From Bacteroidales bacterium (GTDB taxonomy: Bacteria; Bacteroidota; Bacteroidia; Bacteroidales; F082), in the NCBI GenBank assembly GCA_028277395.1, contig JANQGJ010000001.1:124001-188000 (forward strand): a stretch of DNA of 64,000 bases. Reading direction: 5' to 3'. Below, in pieces: positions 18,632-27,972 of the stretch. Every line of letters begins with the position of its first letter. The stretch's first letter is position 1. The position numbers and the translations under genes were made by a program. Below the pieces are notes generated by a model. That model searched no databases, was not told where the DNA came from, and saw only the letters and a list, made by a program, of their open reading frames with translations.

Positions 18632-19102
18632 ATGTTGACAAACTATAAAATTATTCCAAACACCGGATTCGGAGAGGTTGAATTTGGTATTGAAATGGAC
18701 ACTTTCGTTGAAAAATATGGTGAACCTGAAGAAGTTGACACGATTGATGATGATGAGGAACTAAATACAATGATACTCCATTACTGGGATAAGGGATTTT
18801 CACTTTTTTTTGTTGGTTTGGCTAACCCAATTTTGGCCGGTGTTGAATCAGACCATCCGGATACTGAACTTTACGGAGTTAAAATACTTGGAAATAAGAA
18901 AGAGGATATTCTTAACTTAATGAAAAGCAATGGTCATACTGACTATGATGAGGGTAGTGAGGAGAATTTTGGAGAAAACGATAAAGACCTCCGGGTTTCT
19001 TATGAAGAGAGCATGATGGATTTCTTTTTCAGAGATGACAAACTCGTATATATGAACTTTGGTGTCCTAGTTGATGATGATGGTACAATTGAAAAAGTTT
19101 AG
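18632..19102 (+). CDS. acidic hypothetical protein
   Basis: A 156-residue, strongly acidic soluble protein. It opens with a patterned segment IIPNTGFGEVEFGIEMDTFV, then EKYGEPEEVD, reminiscent of small proteins that compare two half-domains. A second acidic cluster (DDDEEL) and HYWDKGFSLFFVG follow. No signal peptide or membrane helix is present. I do not recognise a family with a known role. It starts 23 bases after the SDR stop on the same strand, so the two are probably co-transcribed. It converges on the receiver gene ending at 19137, with no visible terminator between them. Confidence 0.65.
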   Translation: MLTNYKIIPNTGFGEVEFGIEMDTFVEKYGEPEEVDTIDDDEELNTMILHYWDKGFSLFFVGLANPILAGVESDHPDTELYGVKILGNKKEDILNLMKSNGHTDYDEGSEENFGENDKDLRVSYEESMMDFFFRDDKLVYMNFGVLVDDDGTIEKV

Positions 19103-19136
19103 GCTGATTATTTACCTTTACTTCAATGCTATTCTT

Positions 19137-19658
19137 CTACCTTGCAAATAAGTAAAGCAGTGAAAACATAATTACCAGGGTGAGTCCAATATTTATCAAT
19201 CTCTGCTTATATTGATTTGCATTTCTTAATGATAACTGAATTTTTTTCTCAAGGCTTACAGCTTCTTTTATATCATTCAGTGAATTGATCAGATTATCAA
19301 AAAAATTATCGTCTTTTACAATCAGATCGGAAGCACCACTTAACAGTAATTTTTTTGCAACATGAATTTCAGTTAAGTCTGATAATATAATTACAGGTGT
19401 TCCAGGGCATATCTTCATAACTTTATCTAAGATCACCATTCCATTACCATATTCATTATCTTCAATGTCCAACTCATAGTCCAGTATTATCAACTGTGGT
19501 TTCAGTACCAGTGCTTCAACTAAGTCCTTACCATTATTAAATGCAACTATATCATTATCGAACTTATTCTCAAGTCCGAGCTTAACTGTTTCGGCAAATA
19601 TCTCGTTATCATCAACAACAAATATCAATCCTCCTGTTTCTTTCTTTATTTTTTTCAT
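19137..19658 (-). CDS. tail-anchored single-domain response regulator receiver
   Basis: A 173-residue protein. Residues about 10-130 form a CheY-like receiver with the acidic pair Asp16-Asp17, phosphoacceptor Asp60 (IILDYE) and conserved Lys115 in LIVKDD. An amphipathic linker follows, then one C-terminal membrane helix (about 155-171, INIGLTLVIMFSLLYLF) ending in Arg. There is no DNA-binding or enzymatic output domain. The loop after Asp60 carries an acidic insertion (IEDNEYGN). The gene follows the WecA-like gene by two bases, so it is the last gene of the exopolysaccharide block. It is a paralogue of the receiver at 34702-35178, at the other end of the locus. I infer a membrane-localised signalling partner of the assembly machinery. 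Confidence 0.85.
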   Translation of the reverse strand: MKKIKKETGGLIFVVDDNEIFAETVKLGLENKFDNDIVAFNNGKDLVEALVLKPQLIILDYELDIEDNEYGNGMVILDKVMKICPGTPVIILSDLTEIHVAKKLLLSGASDLIVKDDNFFDNLINSLNDIKEAVSLEKKIQLSLRNANQYKQRLINIGLTLVIMFSLLYLFAR

Positions 19659-19660
19659 GG

Positions 19661-20821
19661 TTATGTTATATTATTAGTTACAAACCTGTTATTCTTTATT
19701 AAATCATCCATTTTTTCCAATAGTTTTCTTTTTCCAAGAATACTGAGTACAAAATATCTTACCGTTAATATCTCTGTAAAGAAAATTGCTGTTATAACCA
19801 GCACAGGGGCTGAAAATGTGACTGTTAAGCCGGATATCATGCATGATACCATTATTAGAATTATATTGGCTGTATAAATTATAACAGCAGACTTACTATG
19901 ATTAAATCCTGTTTTTATCAGCAGATGATGAATGTGATTTTTATCTGGTTTTACAGGGGAAACACCGTTCAGTATCCTTACAATTGCAACCCTGGTTGTA
20001 TCATATAAGGGAATAAGTACTATTCCACATATTATAATTACTGAATTTGTTGAATTAAGAAAGTTACCAGGTTCCAATGACAATGTAAGTACCTTTATGC
20101 TTAAAATTGATAGAACAAATCCTAATACCAGTGATCCTGAATCACCCATAAAGATTTTTGCTTTGCCAAAGTTGTAATACAAAAATCCGGCAAGTGACCC
20201 GGCAAGTGCAAATGCAATGATCGCATAAACCAGTTCATCCGACATCAGCAATAATACCCCAAAGAACAAAGAGTTAATAAAACCTACTCCTCCTGCAAGA
20301 CCATTTATTCCATCAAGTAAATTAAGGGCATTTGTCAGTCCGATTATAAACAGGATAGTTACGATATATTGTAAGTAAACAGGTATATTGTAGATACCAA
20401 GAAACCCACCAAAGTTTATTATCCTGAGATCAGAATAACACAATACCAATGCTCCTGTAAGCTGTATTAAAAACTTTGTCTTCGCAGACAACTCTTTTAG
20501 ATCATCTACCACACCTGTCAGGAAAACAAGTAAGATCATTAATAAGACCACAACAAACTCATTCCCGGAATTAAATTGAAGAGTAATAATCGAAACAGTA
20601 AGTAATCCAATGAATATCCCAATACCTCCCAATGTAGGAACCGGTGTGGAATGAAGTTTTCTGTTATTAGGTTTGTCTGTCATATTCAGCTTTACTGCCA
20701 TTTTAATAATCGCAGGAATAATGGCGAAGGCAATACTAAATGATAGTAATAATGCTATCAGAATGATCCATAAGTAATTACTACTGTGTTCTGTATTATT
20801 TAAAATCGTAATTAGTTCCAT
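19661..20821 (-). CDS. WecA/MraY-like undecaprenyl-phosphate sugar-1-phosphate transferase
   Basis: A predicted initiating glycosyltransferase (family 4) that moves a sugar-1-phosphate from a UDP-sugar to undecaprenyl phosphate at the inner membrane. It has 386 residues with about ten or eleven helices. Motifs seen are VVDDLKELS, NALNLLDGINGLAGG, MGDSGSL and HIHH (in PDKNHIHHLL), the last typical of WecA/TagO-type rather than MraY enzymes. The sugar is probably N-acetylglucosamine or similar, but this is not decidable here. It is the only initiating transferase in the locus and would start the repeat unit that Wzx flips. Confidence 0.9.
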   Translation of the reverse strand: MELITILNNTEHSSNYLWIILIALLLSFSIAFAIIPAIIKMAVKLNMTDKPNNRKLHSTPVPTLGGIGIFIGLLTVSIITLQFNSGNEFVVVLLMILLVFLTGVVDDLKELSAKTKFLIQLTGALVLCYSDLRIINFGGFLGIYNIPVYLQYIVTILFIIGLTNALNLLDGINGLAGGVGFINSLFFGVLLLMSDELVYAIIAFALAGSLAGFLYYNFGKAKIFMGDSGSLVLGFVLSILSIKVLTLSLEPGNFLNSTNSVIIICGIVLIPLYDTTRVAIVRILNGVSPVKPDKNHIHHLLIKTGFNHSKSAVIIYTANIILIMVSCMISGLTVTFSAPVLVITAIFFTEILTVRYFVLSILGKRKLLEKMDDLIKNNRFVTNNIT

Positions 20822-20855
20822 AACTTTTAATTTAATATTAGAAAATTAACATTGT

Positions 20856-22055
20856 TTATTTGAAGTATGGTTTTACATATCTCATATGACCTATCTCATA
20901 TTTTAACAAAAGCCTGTAATCAAGCTTTGAAAGTTTTGGCATAACCTGCTTTTTAACATAATTATGATCAAAACTATAAATGATATTAGCGTACTTTCTA
21001 GATACAATACCCCATGTATATTTTCTGTTTGCAATATGTTTCATTCTTTCCGCAACGGATTTATACCTGTTAAATGTCGTATTCTCTATTATTGCTGTTA
21101 ATTCATCTGTATCTTTATAATAAATGGCTTCATTATCTGTAGTTGACCTGTTGTAGGAAACATCGAATGAAACAATTGGCAGTTCCAGATACATCGCCTC
21201 CACAAGTGAAGGATTCGTACCTCCGGCACTATGTCCATGAATATAAACATAACAATTTGATCTAATCTGATCCAGTTCTTCCTGGTCGTACACAGGATCC
21301 AGCAGAAATATATTTTTAAAATCTTTATACTTCTTTAGCATTTCTTTTCCATACTCATTTGAATTCCAGTTGCCTACCATAACAATGTTCTTCTTTGGCA
21401 GGTTAGCAAACGATCTCAGAATCATATGAATGTTATTTTCAGGTTCAATTCTTGCAACTTTAAAGGCATATGGTTTTCCCATGAAAGGATACTTTTTCAT
21501 TAATGCCTTGTTTACAGTGTTATTCTGCACATGATCGGCCCCATATTCAATCTGGTGGCTCAATGTTTTGTAGTAAATTGATGTGTATCGCTTAATGGCC
21601 TCGTTATCTGCAACATCAGCATGAGAGTATTTTACGGCAAGTAATTCCGAAAACTTCAGGAACCTTTTAACCCATGCACCCCATTTCTCACGGCGCCATT
21701 CCATACCATCAATATTTACTATAATCTTTCTGTTTGTAAATAACCGTACAAATGGAATTATTATGCCACCTGATACCCCAAGTATCAATAATACATCTGC
21801 ATAAAATATGGCATGTATCACAGAAATAATATCGTAGATAATACTTTGAATTCCATTTGCTTTGAATGGCAGATAATGAATTCTTGCACCCTGCCAGTAC
21901 GGAGGTCTTTCATTTTTCTCATAAACTTTTTGTGAATTGTAAACATGGAATTGGAATTTAGTGTTAAGATTGGTTACGAGATGATGAGCCAGAGTTTCAA
22001 ATCCTCCATATCTTCCCGGTACACCTGCAGTTCCTATTATTGCTATTTTTTTCAT
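20856..22055 (-). CDS. glycosyltransferase with DUF1972 N-terminal domain
   Basis: A 399-residue GT-B glycosyltransferase. The N-terminal DUF1972 motif IIGTAGVPGRYGGFETLAHH is unmistakable; these proteins are often annotated as rhamnosyltransferases. The C-terminal GT4-like half has SAGGTNPSLVEAMYLELPIV, where the family's first acidic residue is replaced by Gly-Thr before the conserved Glu. The acceptor would be the lipid-linked repeat unit on the cytoplasmic face. A 104-base gap separates it from the upstream bi-domain glycosyltransferase gene, enough for a promoter (see 22084-22098). Confidence 0.85.
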   Translation of the reverse strand: MKKIAIIGTAGVPGRYGGFETLAHHLVTNLNTKFQFHVYNSQKVYEKNERPPYWQGARIHYLPFKANGIQSIIYDIISVIHAIFYADVLLILGVSGGIIIPFVRLFTNRKIIVNIDGMEWRREKWGAWVKRFLKFSELLAVKYSHADVADNEAIKRYTSIYYKTLSHQIEYGADHVQNNTVNKALMKKYPFMGKPYAFKVARIEPENNIHMILRSFANLPKKNIVMVGNWNSNEYGKEMLKKYKDFKNIFLLDPVYDQEELDQIRSNCYVYIHGHSAGGTNPSLVEAMYLELPIVSFDVSYNRSTTDNEAIYYKDTDELTAIIENTTFNRYKSVAERMKHIANRKYTWGIVSRKYANIIYSFDHNYVKKQVMPKLSKLDYRLLLKYEIGHMRYVKPYFK

Positions 22056-22083
22056 AATTACTTTTTATTTTAACACAGGTCAT

Positions 22084-22098
22084 TAAATAAGCGTGCCG
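22084..22098 (-). promoter_or_regulatory. weak sigma-54-like site upstream of the DUF1972 glycosyltransferase
   Basis: The minus strand reads CGGCACGCTTATTTA: a good -24-like box but a poor -12 box (TTTA instead of TTGC). It lies about 30-45 bases before the ATG at 22055. No TAnnTTTG element exists in this gap. Low confidence. Confidence 0.2.
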
Positions 22099-22159
22099 TT
22101 TTGTATGTTGTTGATTATAAATATTTTAGAAAGAGTGCTTTTTTAACGGAATAATCATT

Positions 22160-24499
22160 CTAATACACTTGTTTTATTCTGAAACTCTGATCTGACATAA
22201 TTTCATCAATCCGTTTAACAAAGATCTCAGGTGAGAATTTCAGGGAATATCGTTTTGCACTTTTCGAAAGATTGTAATAAAGATCTCTGTTGTTCACCAA
22301 TGATAAAATTTTTGCCACAATTCCTTTTGTGTTTGAAACATCAATTTTATAACCGTTCAGATCATCAATTACAATCTCAGCAATTCCACCAACAGTGGGA
22401 ACAATTACCGGTAAACCATAGGAGTTTGCTTCCAGTGCCGTCATACCAAATGTTTCAATCCAGCTATCAGGATGTGATAAATTAAGTACCACATGTGATC
22501 TTCTGTAAAAGGGGTGTACATCGTTCTGAGCAGGGAACAGTTTCAGATTATCCGGTATTATATGCCCTTCAAAAAACCTGTCTATTTCTTCGTTACCGGC
22601 ATTTAGTACCAATTCAAAGTTAACATCCGGTACCTGACGTGCCAACTCAACAAAATCGTAAACTCCTTTATATTCCTTTAAAGAGCATAACATCAGTACA
22701 TTGAACTTATTTCCATGCACCGGATAATAACCAGATGATAAATTAGTGAATTTGTCAGGTAATACATTATAAATTGTGTGCATTCTTGTGTTTTCAACTC
22801 CCTCATTATCTTTAAGATAGCCCGACACATAAATTGTATCTGCTGCTGTTATCTTAATTACCCAAAATAGAAATCGTTTTAATAATTCAGGTTTAACGGA
22901 GGTTTCATGTACATGATATACTACTTTTTTACCAGATATTTTACCGGCCAGGGCCGCTCCAAATGGTAGTATAGTATTTATATAAACAATAACATCTTTG
23001 TTGAAATATGACAATACTTTAAAAAACAGTACAAACTGATTTAACAAATAAAATAACAGACGTACAGACTTATTGTTACTCCATCTATATTTAATATTAA
23101 TTTTTTGTACCCATGGAATGTTTGACAAAAAGCCACTTTTATTTGTACTTGTGAATAGTTTCACCTTATATCCATTACTGGCAAGCCCCTCAAGTGCCTG
23201 TCTGAAAACGAACGGACTGCCACTAAAGTCATTAAGTAAGTGAACGGCCAGAATTTCAGGCTTTTCATTTACAGGCTCTTCCAATACTTCATCATAGATC
23301 TCAGCTAATTTATTTCCTCTTAAATCCCAGCGAAAGTAATCCTGATATCGTTTATAAGCACCGCGTGATAGTTCACTAAGCTTTTTCCTGTTATTATTAA
23401 GCAAATCCAGATTCATTGAAAATTTAGCAATTGTGGCCTCATAACCGCCATATTCGATCGCTACTCCACTGGTACTATCAATAAATTCCCCGGGACCTGA
23501 GTTCCTGAAACACAAGACCGGAGTACTATATGAAAGAGCTTCAGCAACTACCATACCGGCACCTTCATGAGATGGAAAAAGAAAAACATGAGCTTCAGCG
23601 TATAATGATTTCAGGTTTTCCCTGTCAATCCAGTCAATGAAATTCACAGTATGTACAATTCCTTCAAACTCTGCTATTTGTTGTAGATACTTTTTTGACG
23701 GACCGCTTCCAACAAGTGTAAGGGTTGCATTTTTTTTATCTTCATCATCAAGTCTGTTATAGAAATCAGCGAATGCTTTAACTGTTATATCGAATCCTTT
23801 CAATGGAACAAACCTTCCAATGGAAAGAACATTAAAACCTTCTCCTTTTTTTGTAAAACCATTTTCAAAATCAACAGCAACTGAAGGCATTATATGAACC
23901 TTACTATTACCGGTATTCAGATATTTCACACTCTGCGAATTCATGGCAAAAATCACTGATGCTTTATTTTTTGTCAGCTTTAAAAAGGGATCAATTAACC
24001 ACACCAGTCTTTTTATCATCCATGTTAGCCTATCCTTCAGGATTGCTTTAATTCCATATTTTTTCAAATATTGCATTGGTATTGCGGGATGATTTCCAAC
24101 GGGTCCCCATACAAATGGCTTTTTAGTCAACCAAAGGAACGATGGTGTCCAATTATTATGAAAGTTTAAATTATGTACCAAATCAAAGTTCAGCTTCTTT
24201 TTAAGGATGAAAAGCGGAACAGTTAACTGCCATAAGTAAAAATAGAGCATTGCACCTCTTCCTTGCTTTTTCCAGAACCTTAAGTAATATGGAAGGTCAT
24301 AATACTGAAAAGTAATATTTTTATATAATTCTGACGGATGGGATTGCATATGGTCAACGATATGCGCTTCATTATTTTTTCGTGTTATTGCAGTAACTTT
24401 ATTATTTCTTGCTATTTGCAAAATGAAATTCCATCCCATACCATCCTCTGATCCTTTTTTGGGGTTTACTGCATATGCTGTTGTAAGTATTTTATGCAT
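22160..24499 (-). CDS. two-domain (GT4-GT4) glycosyltransferase
   Basis: A 779-residue fusion of two GT-B glycosyltransferases. The first spans about 1-400 and has GSEDGMGWNF near the N-terminus and the acidic E-x7-E motif in EGAGMVVAEALSYSTPVLCF. The second spans about 415-775, begins ILAVHLLNDFSGSPFVFRQA and has its own E-x7-E motif in ETFGMTALEANSYGLPVIV. Both catalytic cores look intact, so one polypeptide could add two successive sugars. The gene overlaps the upstream acyltransferase by eight bases. There is no membrane helix; it probably acts at the cytoplasmic face. Confidence 0.88.
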   Translation of the reverse strand: MHKILTTAYAVNPKKGSEDGMGWNFILQIARNNKVTAITRKNNEAHIVDHMQSHPSELYKNITFQYYDLPYYLRFWKKQGRGAMLYFYLWQLTVPLFILKKKLNFDLVHNLNFHNNWTPSFLWLTKKPFVWGPVGNHPAIPMQYLKKYGIKAILKDRLTWMIKRLVWLIDPFLKLTKNKASVIFAMNSQSVKYLNTGNSKVHIMPSVAVDFENGFTKKGEGFNVLSIGRFVPLKGFDITVKAFADFYNRLDDEDKKNATLTLVGSGPSKKYLQQIAEFEGIVHTVNFIDWIDRENLKSLYAEAHVFLFPSHEGAGMVVAEALSYSTPVLCFRNSGPGEFIDSTSGVAIEYGGYEATIAKFSMNLDLLNNNRKKLSELSRGAYKRYQDYFRWDLRGNKLAEIYDEVLEEPVNEKPEILAVHLLNDFSGSPFVFRQALEGLASNGYKVKLFTSTNKSGFLSNIPWVQKINIKYRWSNNKSVRLLFYLLNQFVLFFKVLSYFNKDVIVYINTILPFGAALAGKISGKKVVYHVHETSVKPELLKRFLFWVIKITAADTIYVSGYLKDNEGVENTRMHTIYNVLPDKFTNLSSGYYPVHGNKFNVLMLCSLKEYKGVYDFVELARQVPDVNFELVLNAGNEEIDRFFEGHIIPDNLKLFPAQNDVHPFYRRSHVVLNLSHPDSWIETFGMTALEANSYGLPVIVPTVGGIAEIVIDDLNGYKIDVSNTKGIVAKILSLVNNRDLYYNLSKSAKRYSLKFSPEIFVKRIDEIMSDQSFRIKQVY

Positions 24500-25238
24500 A
24501 ACTAATTATATTTTCCGGTTTGTAACTAATATTCAAATGATCCTGTGAAGATCTCCTGTCTTTTAACACCCTGGCAGGTACACCACCAATAACAGAATAT
24601 GGCGGCATGCTTTTGGTAACAACTGCACCTGCAGCTATCACCGAATTATCACCAATTTCCACACCATCAAGTATGGTAACTTTAGATCCTATCCAGCAGT
24701 TTCTTCCAATTTTAATTCCCTGACGGGTTGTGCCCTGATATCGTATTGATTCTGAAAGTTTATCATAAACGTGATTTTCAGGATGACAGCTAAAATACTG
24801 CCCTACAATACATTCATCACCAATATCCAGCCCTCCGGCGCCTCCCAGGTAGGCATATTCACCAATACCTACATTGTTACCAATTGTAATGTGACTTCCA
24901 ATATTATCGAACGATGTAGAGATCACGATTCTGCTGAATGCACCAATACCTGAACCATTTCCAATGGATATCTTTCCCTTGCCAAGAGCACTTACATAGG
25001 TATAATCTTCAATTCGCACCCAATTCCCGAGCCTAATGTTACTTTTATTGAAAAACCTGACATTCTTACCAAGCATAAGTTTCTTAGGAGAATTGTTAAA
25101 ACCAAATGCTTTTAGACCTCTGAGAAGTGCTGCCATTTTATTTTTAGCTAGCAGTACCAATAATTTAGGAGTTGTTGCATCATCAAATTTAAATTTCCCG
25201 TTCCTGAGACTGATTATTTTTTCTGCGATGGTTTTCAT
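24492..25238 (-). CDS. left-handed beta-helix (hexapeptide) O-acyltransferase
   Basis: A 248-residue protein of the WcaF / maltose O-acetyltransferase type. Many hexapeptide turns run from about residue 55 (for example VRFFNKSNIRLGNW) to the C-terminal KIGRNCWIGSKVTILDGVEI, and the end motif PPYSVIGGVPARVLKDR is diagnostic. The likely catalytic His is in HPENHVYD. It would acetylate a sugar of the exopolysaccharide unit. It starts 23 bases after the fusion kinase gene's stop and overlaps the glycosyltransferase downstream by eight bases, so it is within the same transcription block. Confidence 0.88.
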   Translation of the reverse strand: MKTIAEKIISLRNGKFKFDDATTPKLLVLLAKNKMAALLRGLKAFGFNNSPKKLMLGKNVRFFNKSNIRLGNWVRIEDYTYVSALGKGKISIGNGSGIGAFSRIVISTSFDNIGSHITIGNNVGIGEYAYLGGAGGLDIGDECIVGQYFSCHPENHVYDKLSESIRYQGTTRQGIKIGRNCWIGSKVTILDGVEIGDNSVIAAGAVVTKSMPPYSVIGGVPARVLKDRRSSQDHLNISYKPENIISYA

Positions 25239-25261
25239 AATAGATAGTTGTTTGTTTTTAG

Positions 25262-27826
25262 TTAAATTGCTTTTTTGTATTCGTGGTTTATAATGTTAAG
25301 AGTGTTGTCAATCTTAATGTTTTCGATAACTTTATATCTTGATTTGTTGTATTTTACCGATAACTCGTTAAATAAATCCTTATATTTAATTGTCAACTCT
25401 TTTATATCGTTCTCATTCAATTCCCTTTTTCTTTGTAGAATTATATCTGGTTCAGCATATAAAAAGAAGTTTAGAGTAGGTTTATGGATAAATCTGTACA
25501 ATGCCCTTGCAATTGATCTGTGAATAACAATATTGGATCGCACAGAATCATTAATGAAATCAAAATAATATCTGTCATAAATAACTATGTAATTTCTAAG
25601 TATATATCGTAGGTATATGTACAATTGTCCAACCAAATAATCTGTGTAGTAATAGCCAAATCTGATATATGACAATAACATACTTTTATTTTTTCCCTTA
25701 CGGGGCAGGGTAGAGCCTGCAAGTTTTTCCGCTTTTCTCTTTCCATGCCTGATGCTACTCAATATTGGAAGCAAAGAAGGTCTGTGACGAAGTACAACTA
25801 CTTTACTTCTGTGAACAGTTCGCAGGTTGTTTGCGAGCTCTTCAATAACAGTACTTTTACCTGCACCATCAACACCGCTAAATGTAATAACACGGCCTTT
25901 TCCTGATAATATTTGTTTAACTGTATCTTTTAGGTAGCTGACTATGTTGATAATTCTCATTATTCTTTTGTTTTCCGGTAGTCTATTAACAACAACTTCT
26001 ATCAATTCCCTTAATTCTTCAGTGAAACTGTAAACCTCACACAAATCAATTATTCCGAGATCATACCTGGAGTTCAGGTAATTAATAATTACTTTTTGTG
26101 ATGTAATGCTGATAGTGTTATAATAAGACTGGTACTTTGAAGGGATATCAGATCCGTTCAGAATATAAAAAAGCATTGTATACTCAAAGTTATACTGAAT
26201 GCCAGGAACCAAAACCATGTTACTGTCAAACACTGTATTGTTTAGAATCTCAGCCGGGTTCAGATATACTATATTCTTTCTTTTAAACTTATGGATCAGG
26301 TCTATACTGATAAAACTTCCATCTATAAAATACATTTCGACAATGGTCATGAACGATTTAGTTGTATATCTAACCTTTTCGACTGTATCTATTTGGTTAA
26401 CAAAACTTTTTATTGCTTCTATATCATTTTTATTTATCAGAATATCAATATCAGAGCTTTCGTTAAGGTTATAAACTGTTTCCGTATTTTTAAGAACAGC
26501 ATATTGTTTTCCTGACAAAAATGTAATAAACTGATGTATAAATTTTGTTCTGGAACTTATTGTCTTTAAATGAACTACATGAGCTTCCAGAGCCTTATTC
26601 CACACATTCAAAAGCCAGAAAACCTGCTTATGCAATTTCTTCTGATCCTGATAAACAACCATGTAGTAGCTAATTATATAGGTTAAATACAATTTAAGAT
26701 GTATGTCTACATCAACTTTATATAATTTGCTGAGTGTCTTAAATTCGTCATAGTTAGTGATCTTTATAAGATCGTCATTTATTTGATCAAAGGATTTTCT
26801 TTCAATAAGGATACCTGACTGGAAAACAAAATGAAATATATCGAATAAAACAGGGATGTCTGATCCTGCCATTTCCCAATCATACATATACAGTTTATTA
26901 TTATCCAGGTACATATTCCATGGAGTAAAGTCCATATGTCCGGTTGCAACATGTATCTCTTTGTTAGCATTGAGCGAATTGTACAATATTTTTAGATTGG
27001 TATACAGGTTTTTATAATGTGGTATTGAGATATATGGGTTGATAGACTCAATGTTTCTGTGTATCTCATTAAACAAAGGTAAATCGGACAACCTGGTAAT
27101 TTGATTACTTCTTTTGTATAATTCACCAATGGCTTTAAAATGATGGTTGCCAAGCAAAGTTGTGGAATAACCTGAATCTGTCTTTATATTTTCCTGTAAC
27201 AACATCTTGCCTTTCATTTCCACTTTTGGTAGTTTTATATGCTTATAGGTTTGATCATTCAGTTTGTTAAGCATATCAAATTCATTTTGAATCAGATCAT
27301 CTGAATTCATTCCAATTGGTATCTTAATAAAACTTTTGATCTTATCATTGTTTATTAATGCAACAAGTGCCTTACGGTTAGGTCCGGTAGTACCTGTAAA
27401 TATTGATAGTTCATCCTGTTTGTTGCTTAAAACATTCTTAAGTAGCGGAAGTTCTTTTTTGTAATGAATTGAAAATGTCCCTGACCTTAAAATGAAACCC
27501 ATCTTCATCCTAAACAACAACAAGGAAACAAAAACATATAAAATCGATAGAATACCTGATGAGTTATAAAACCCAAGATAATGTGGCATGCGTAAACCGG
27601 ACGGGTAGATCCACCTGATCGTCCCATCCGGGTTGTTTATGTATGAAAAGTTTAACTTCTGAAATTCTTTGTTTACTTTTATTTTCCCGTTGAAGTTGAA
27701 TATATAGTCTGAATCAGGTTGATAAGCATCATTATTAGATCCAGAAATCTTTACTTCCGATCTTGAAGATTTATCATTCACCAGAAATATTTTCTTTACT
27801 AATTCTATATCAATTTTTTTTATCAT
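25262..27826 (-). CDS. three-domain protein: APH-like kinase, nucleotidyltransferase-like domain, thymidylate-kinase-like domain
   Basis: An 854-residue fusion in the exopolysaccharide locus. Residues 1-135 have no recognised family but include a hydrophobic stretch (about 91-106). Residues about 140-420 resemble aminoglycoside phosphotransferase/choline-kinase-like enzymes: Lys168 (SFIKIPI), HMDFTPWN with His297, Asp299 and Asn304, and Asp316 in YDWE. Residues about 430-600 resemble a pol-beta-type nucleotidyltransferase, with SSDIDILI (Asp459, Asp461) and a third Asp509 (SIDL). Residues 644-854 are a TMPK-like P-loop kinase with GVDGAGKST (651-659) and DRY at 751-753. Catalytic residues of all three are present. 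It is first in its block. A role in sugar activation or in phosphorylating a glycan or lipid is inferred only. Confidence 0.8.
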   Translation of the reverse strand: MIKKIDIELVKKIFLVNDKSSRSEVKISGSNNDAYQPDSDYIFNFNGKIKVNKEFQKLNFSYINNPDGTIRWIYPSGLRMPHYLGFYNSSGILSILYVFVSLLLFRMKMGFILRSGTFSIHYKKELPLLKNVLSNKQDELSIFTGTTGPNRKALVALINNDKIKSFIKIPIGMNSDDLIQNEFDMLNKLNDQTYKHIKLPKVEMKGKMLLQENIKTDSGYSTTLLGNHHFKAIGELYKRSNQITRLSDLPLFNEIHRNIESINPYISIPHYKNLYTNLKILYNSLNANKEIHVATGHMDFTPWNMYLDNNKLYMYDWEMAGSDIPVLFDIFHFVFQSGILIERKSFDQINDDLIKITNYDEFKTLSKLYKVDVDIHLKLYLTYIISYYMVVYQDQKKLHKQVFWLLNVWNKALEAHVVHLKTISSRTKFIHQFITFLSGKQYAVLKNTETVYNLNESSDIDILINKNDIEAIKSFVNQIDTVEKVRYTTKSFMTIVEMYFIDGSFISIDLIHKFKRKNIVYLNPAEILNNTVFDSNMVLVPGIQYNFEYTMLFYILNGSDIPSKYQSYYNTISITSQKVIINYLNSRYDLGIIDLCEVYSFTEELRELIEVVVNRLPENKRIMRIINIVSYLKDTVKQILSGKGRVITFSGVDGAGKSTVIEELANNLRTVHRSKVVVLRHRPSLLPILSSIRHGKRKAEKLAGSTLPRKGKNKSMLLSYIRFGYYYTDYLVGQLYIYLRYILRNYIVIYDRYYFDFINDSVRSNIVIHRSIARALYRFIHKPTLNFFLYAEPDIILQRKRELNENDIKELTIKYKDLFNELSVKYNKSRYKVIENIKIDNTLNIINHEYKKAI

Positions 27827-27851
27827 AATATCAGCGTTTTACATAGTAAAT

Positions 27852-27866
27852 ACCATGTATGTGCCA
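27852..27866 (-). promoter_or_regulatory. possible sigma-54-type promoter for the second exopolysaccharide block
   Basis: The minus strand reads TGGCACATACATGGT: a perfect -24 TGGCAC, with the -12 GC replaced by GT at the right spacing. It lies about 26 bases before the ATG at 27826, so the predicted start site is about 15 bases upstream of it. No TAnnTTTG is present in the 146-base gap. The -12 box is imperfect, so this is a candidate only. Confidence 0.35.
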
Positions 27867-27972
27867 ATTACAACAAATGTGTTTTAGAATCTGAATATCA
27901 GCACTTTATAAAGATGGATCGGATAGCAGGGAAGGTTCGTATCAGTACTCATGTTCCAAAATGAAACATAAA

